DNA from: Trogon surrucura
Taxonomy: Eukaryota > Chordata > Aves > Trogoniformes > Trogonidae
Assembly (NCBI GenBank): GCA_020746105.1
Contig: CM036632.1
Span: 5,766,001-5,830,000 of the forward strand
DNA: 64,000 bases
Direction: 5' to 3'
Part shown: in pieces, positions 62,907 to 64,000 of the stretch
How the letters are laid out: every line of letters begins with the position of its first letter
How positions within the stretch are numbered: position 1 is the stretch's first letter
Notes under the pieces: model-generated
The model's input: only the letters and a program-made list of their open reading frames with translations
Told to the model about the DNA's origin: nothing
Database searches by the model: none
Position numbers and translations under genes: made by a program

Positions 62907-64000
62907 ATGAACCGGCCGAAGGCAGCGGCCGTGCGGCGGCCCAGCGCCGTGCCCAAGCCCTCCGGTGAGTCACGGCGGGTCCGCGGCCGCCTCGGCCGGG
63001 GAGGTGTGGGAAGGGAGGTGTCCGGGCGGGCGGGGTGGGGGGGGGGTCTCCGGTGGGCGCGGGCCGGTGCTGTCACGTCCGTCCCTGTCCCCTCGCAGCG
63101 CACCCGCCGCCGGGAGACTTCATCGCGCTGGGCTCCAAGGGGCAGAGCGGCGAGGGCAAAACCGCCGTGACCCTGCTGAAGCCGGCGCCCCCCGGGCTGC
63201 CCTCCGAGCGCAAACGGGACGCGGCGGCCGCCTTGGCGGGCCCGGCGGGGCTCCCCGGCCTGACCAAGCGCCCCAAGCTCTCCTCCACGCCTCCCCTCAG
63301 CGCCCTGGGACGCCTGGCGGAGGCGGCCGTGGCGGAGAAGCGAGCCATTTCGCCCTCCATCAAGGAGCCGTCTGTCATCCCCATCGAAGGTGAGGCCTCA
63401 CGGCGCTTCTGCCGCGGCGGGCGGGCGGGCGAGGGTGCGAACTGGCGCTTGTCTTCCCTTGGAGCTTCGGCCCGGGAGCCTCTCCCGAAGCCTGCATGCT
63501 GCCGCGTGGGTGTTGTGCCTGAGGCTTTCCTCTCCTGGATCTAGGGTGGAAGTCACGGTTTTGACTCCTCTCCCGGTGGCGTTGCATTGTGTTCATCCTC
63601 TCTGAGAGCTGTTTAACAATAGCATCCGAAAGACTCCCCACAGAATGAGTCTGGATTATGTTTTTTTCTATTCATATGTTTCTTTAGCAGACTCTGAATC
63701 TGAAAATTGCTTGCTTGTTGCAGTGTCATTCTATTTTCTGGTATTCAGTATGTTTGCAGAGGAGTGTGTTGTCATGGACCAGCCAAAAGATAATCAAGGG
63801 ATGTGAAACAGAGCTTTTAATAGCAATTGGGGAGGGAAAAGCTATTGCAGGGGCTAAAGCTGAGCAGGTCCACGCTTTGCTTTCCTGGTGACTAGCCCTG
63901 CCAGCACCTCAGGGCAGGTTATTTTGTGTGAGGGTGAATACTAATGCCAGTGTGTTGATGATTGCAGTTGTCCCCACGGTGCTGCTGGATGAAATTGAGG
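62907..64000 (+). CDS. INTS1: Integrator complex subunit 1, N-terminal part
   Basis: Three exons are visible: join(62907..62964, 63099..63389, 63968..>64000); the gene continues past the window. The reading is MNRPKAAAVRRPSAVPKPS, then AHPPPGDFIALGSKGQ, ERKRDAAAAL, LTKRPKLSSTPPLSALGRL, AISPSIKEPSVIPIE and VVPTVLLDEIE. Each block matches human INTS1 closely, and junction phases (1 and 1) agree. INTS1 (about 2,190 residues in human) is the large scaffold of the nuclear Integrator complex, which cleaves snRNA 3' ends and nascent transcripts at paused RNA polymerase II. The visible part is the disordered basic N-terminus before the helical-repeat body, so no catalytic role is expected. It is transcribed in the same direction as the GAA-like gene, about 0.85 kb after that gene's polyadenylation signal. 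Confidence 0.97.

Noticed and set aside
62203-62910. 235- and 158-codon Pro/Ser/His-rich frames
   Set aside because: Translation of the CATCC array and C-rich spacer.

Overview
The window is vertebrate nuclear DNA, almost certainly from a bird. Genes are split by GT-AG introns, promoters lie in CpG islands, and two 3'-end copies of CR1 (the main avian LINE) are present at about 17.88-18.01 kb and 39.74-40.25 kb. Gene order matches the block that is INTS1 / MAFK / TMEM184A / PSMG3 in mammals (human 7p22; from memory, chicken chromosome 14), with one extra gene, an acid alpha-glucosidase paralogue, between MAFK and INTS1.

Layout: 1-17.4 kb is non-coding, with a 573-base uninterrupted pyrimidine microsatellite near the left end and a ten-unit 21-base minisatellite at the right end. 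By comparison with mammals, ELFN1 should lie beyond the left edge. 17.45-20.73 kb is PSMG3 (+). 20.7-25.7 kb is non-coding and probably holds the TMEM184A promoter and 5' exon. 25.69-31.58 kb is TMEM184A (+, eight coding exons). MAFK (-) has coding exons at 38.7-39.1 and 40.8 kb, a long 3'UTR reaching 35.57 or 34.2 kb, an 8 kb first intron, and a CpG-island promoter at 48.1-49.5 kb. 51.57-62.07 kb is the GAA-like gene (+, twenty coding exons). INTS1 (+) starts at 62.9 kb and runs off the right edge.

These genes do not form a pathway. PSMG3 is a proteasome assembly chaperone, TMEM184A a seven-pass membrane protein, MAFK a small Maf transcription factor, the GAA-like gene a glycoside hydrolase family 31 enzyme of the secretory or lysosomal route, and INTS1 the large Integrator scaffold subunit.

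Main points for a second look: (1) a single extra C in a C7 run, 47 bases after the catalytic nucleophile codon of the GAA-like gene, which breaks an otherwise intact frame; (2) an N-terminal membrane anchor and a split start codon exon in that gene; (3) regulatory motifs inside MAFK, including a consensus CNC-small Maf site, a twin X-box next to a likely alternative first exon, and a MEF2 site; (4) the avian location of a second GAA gene between MAFK and INTS1.
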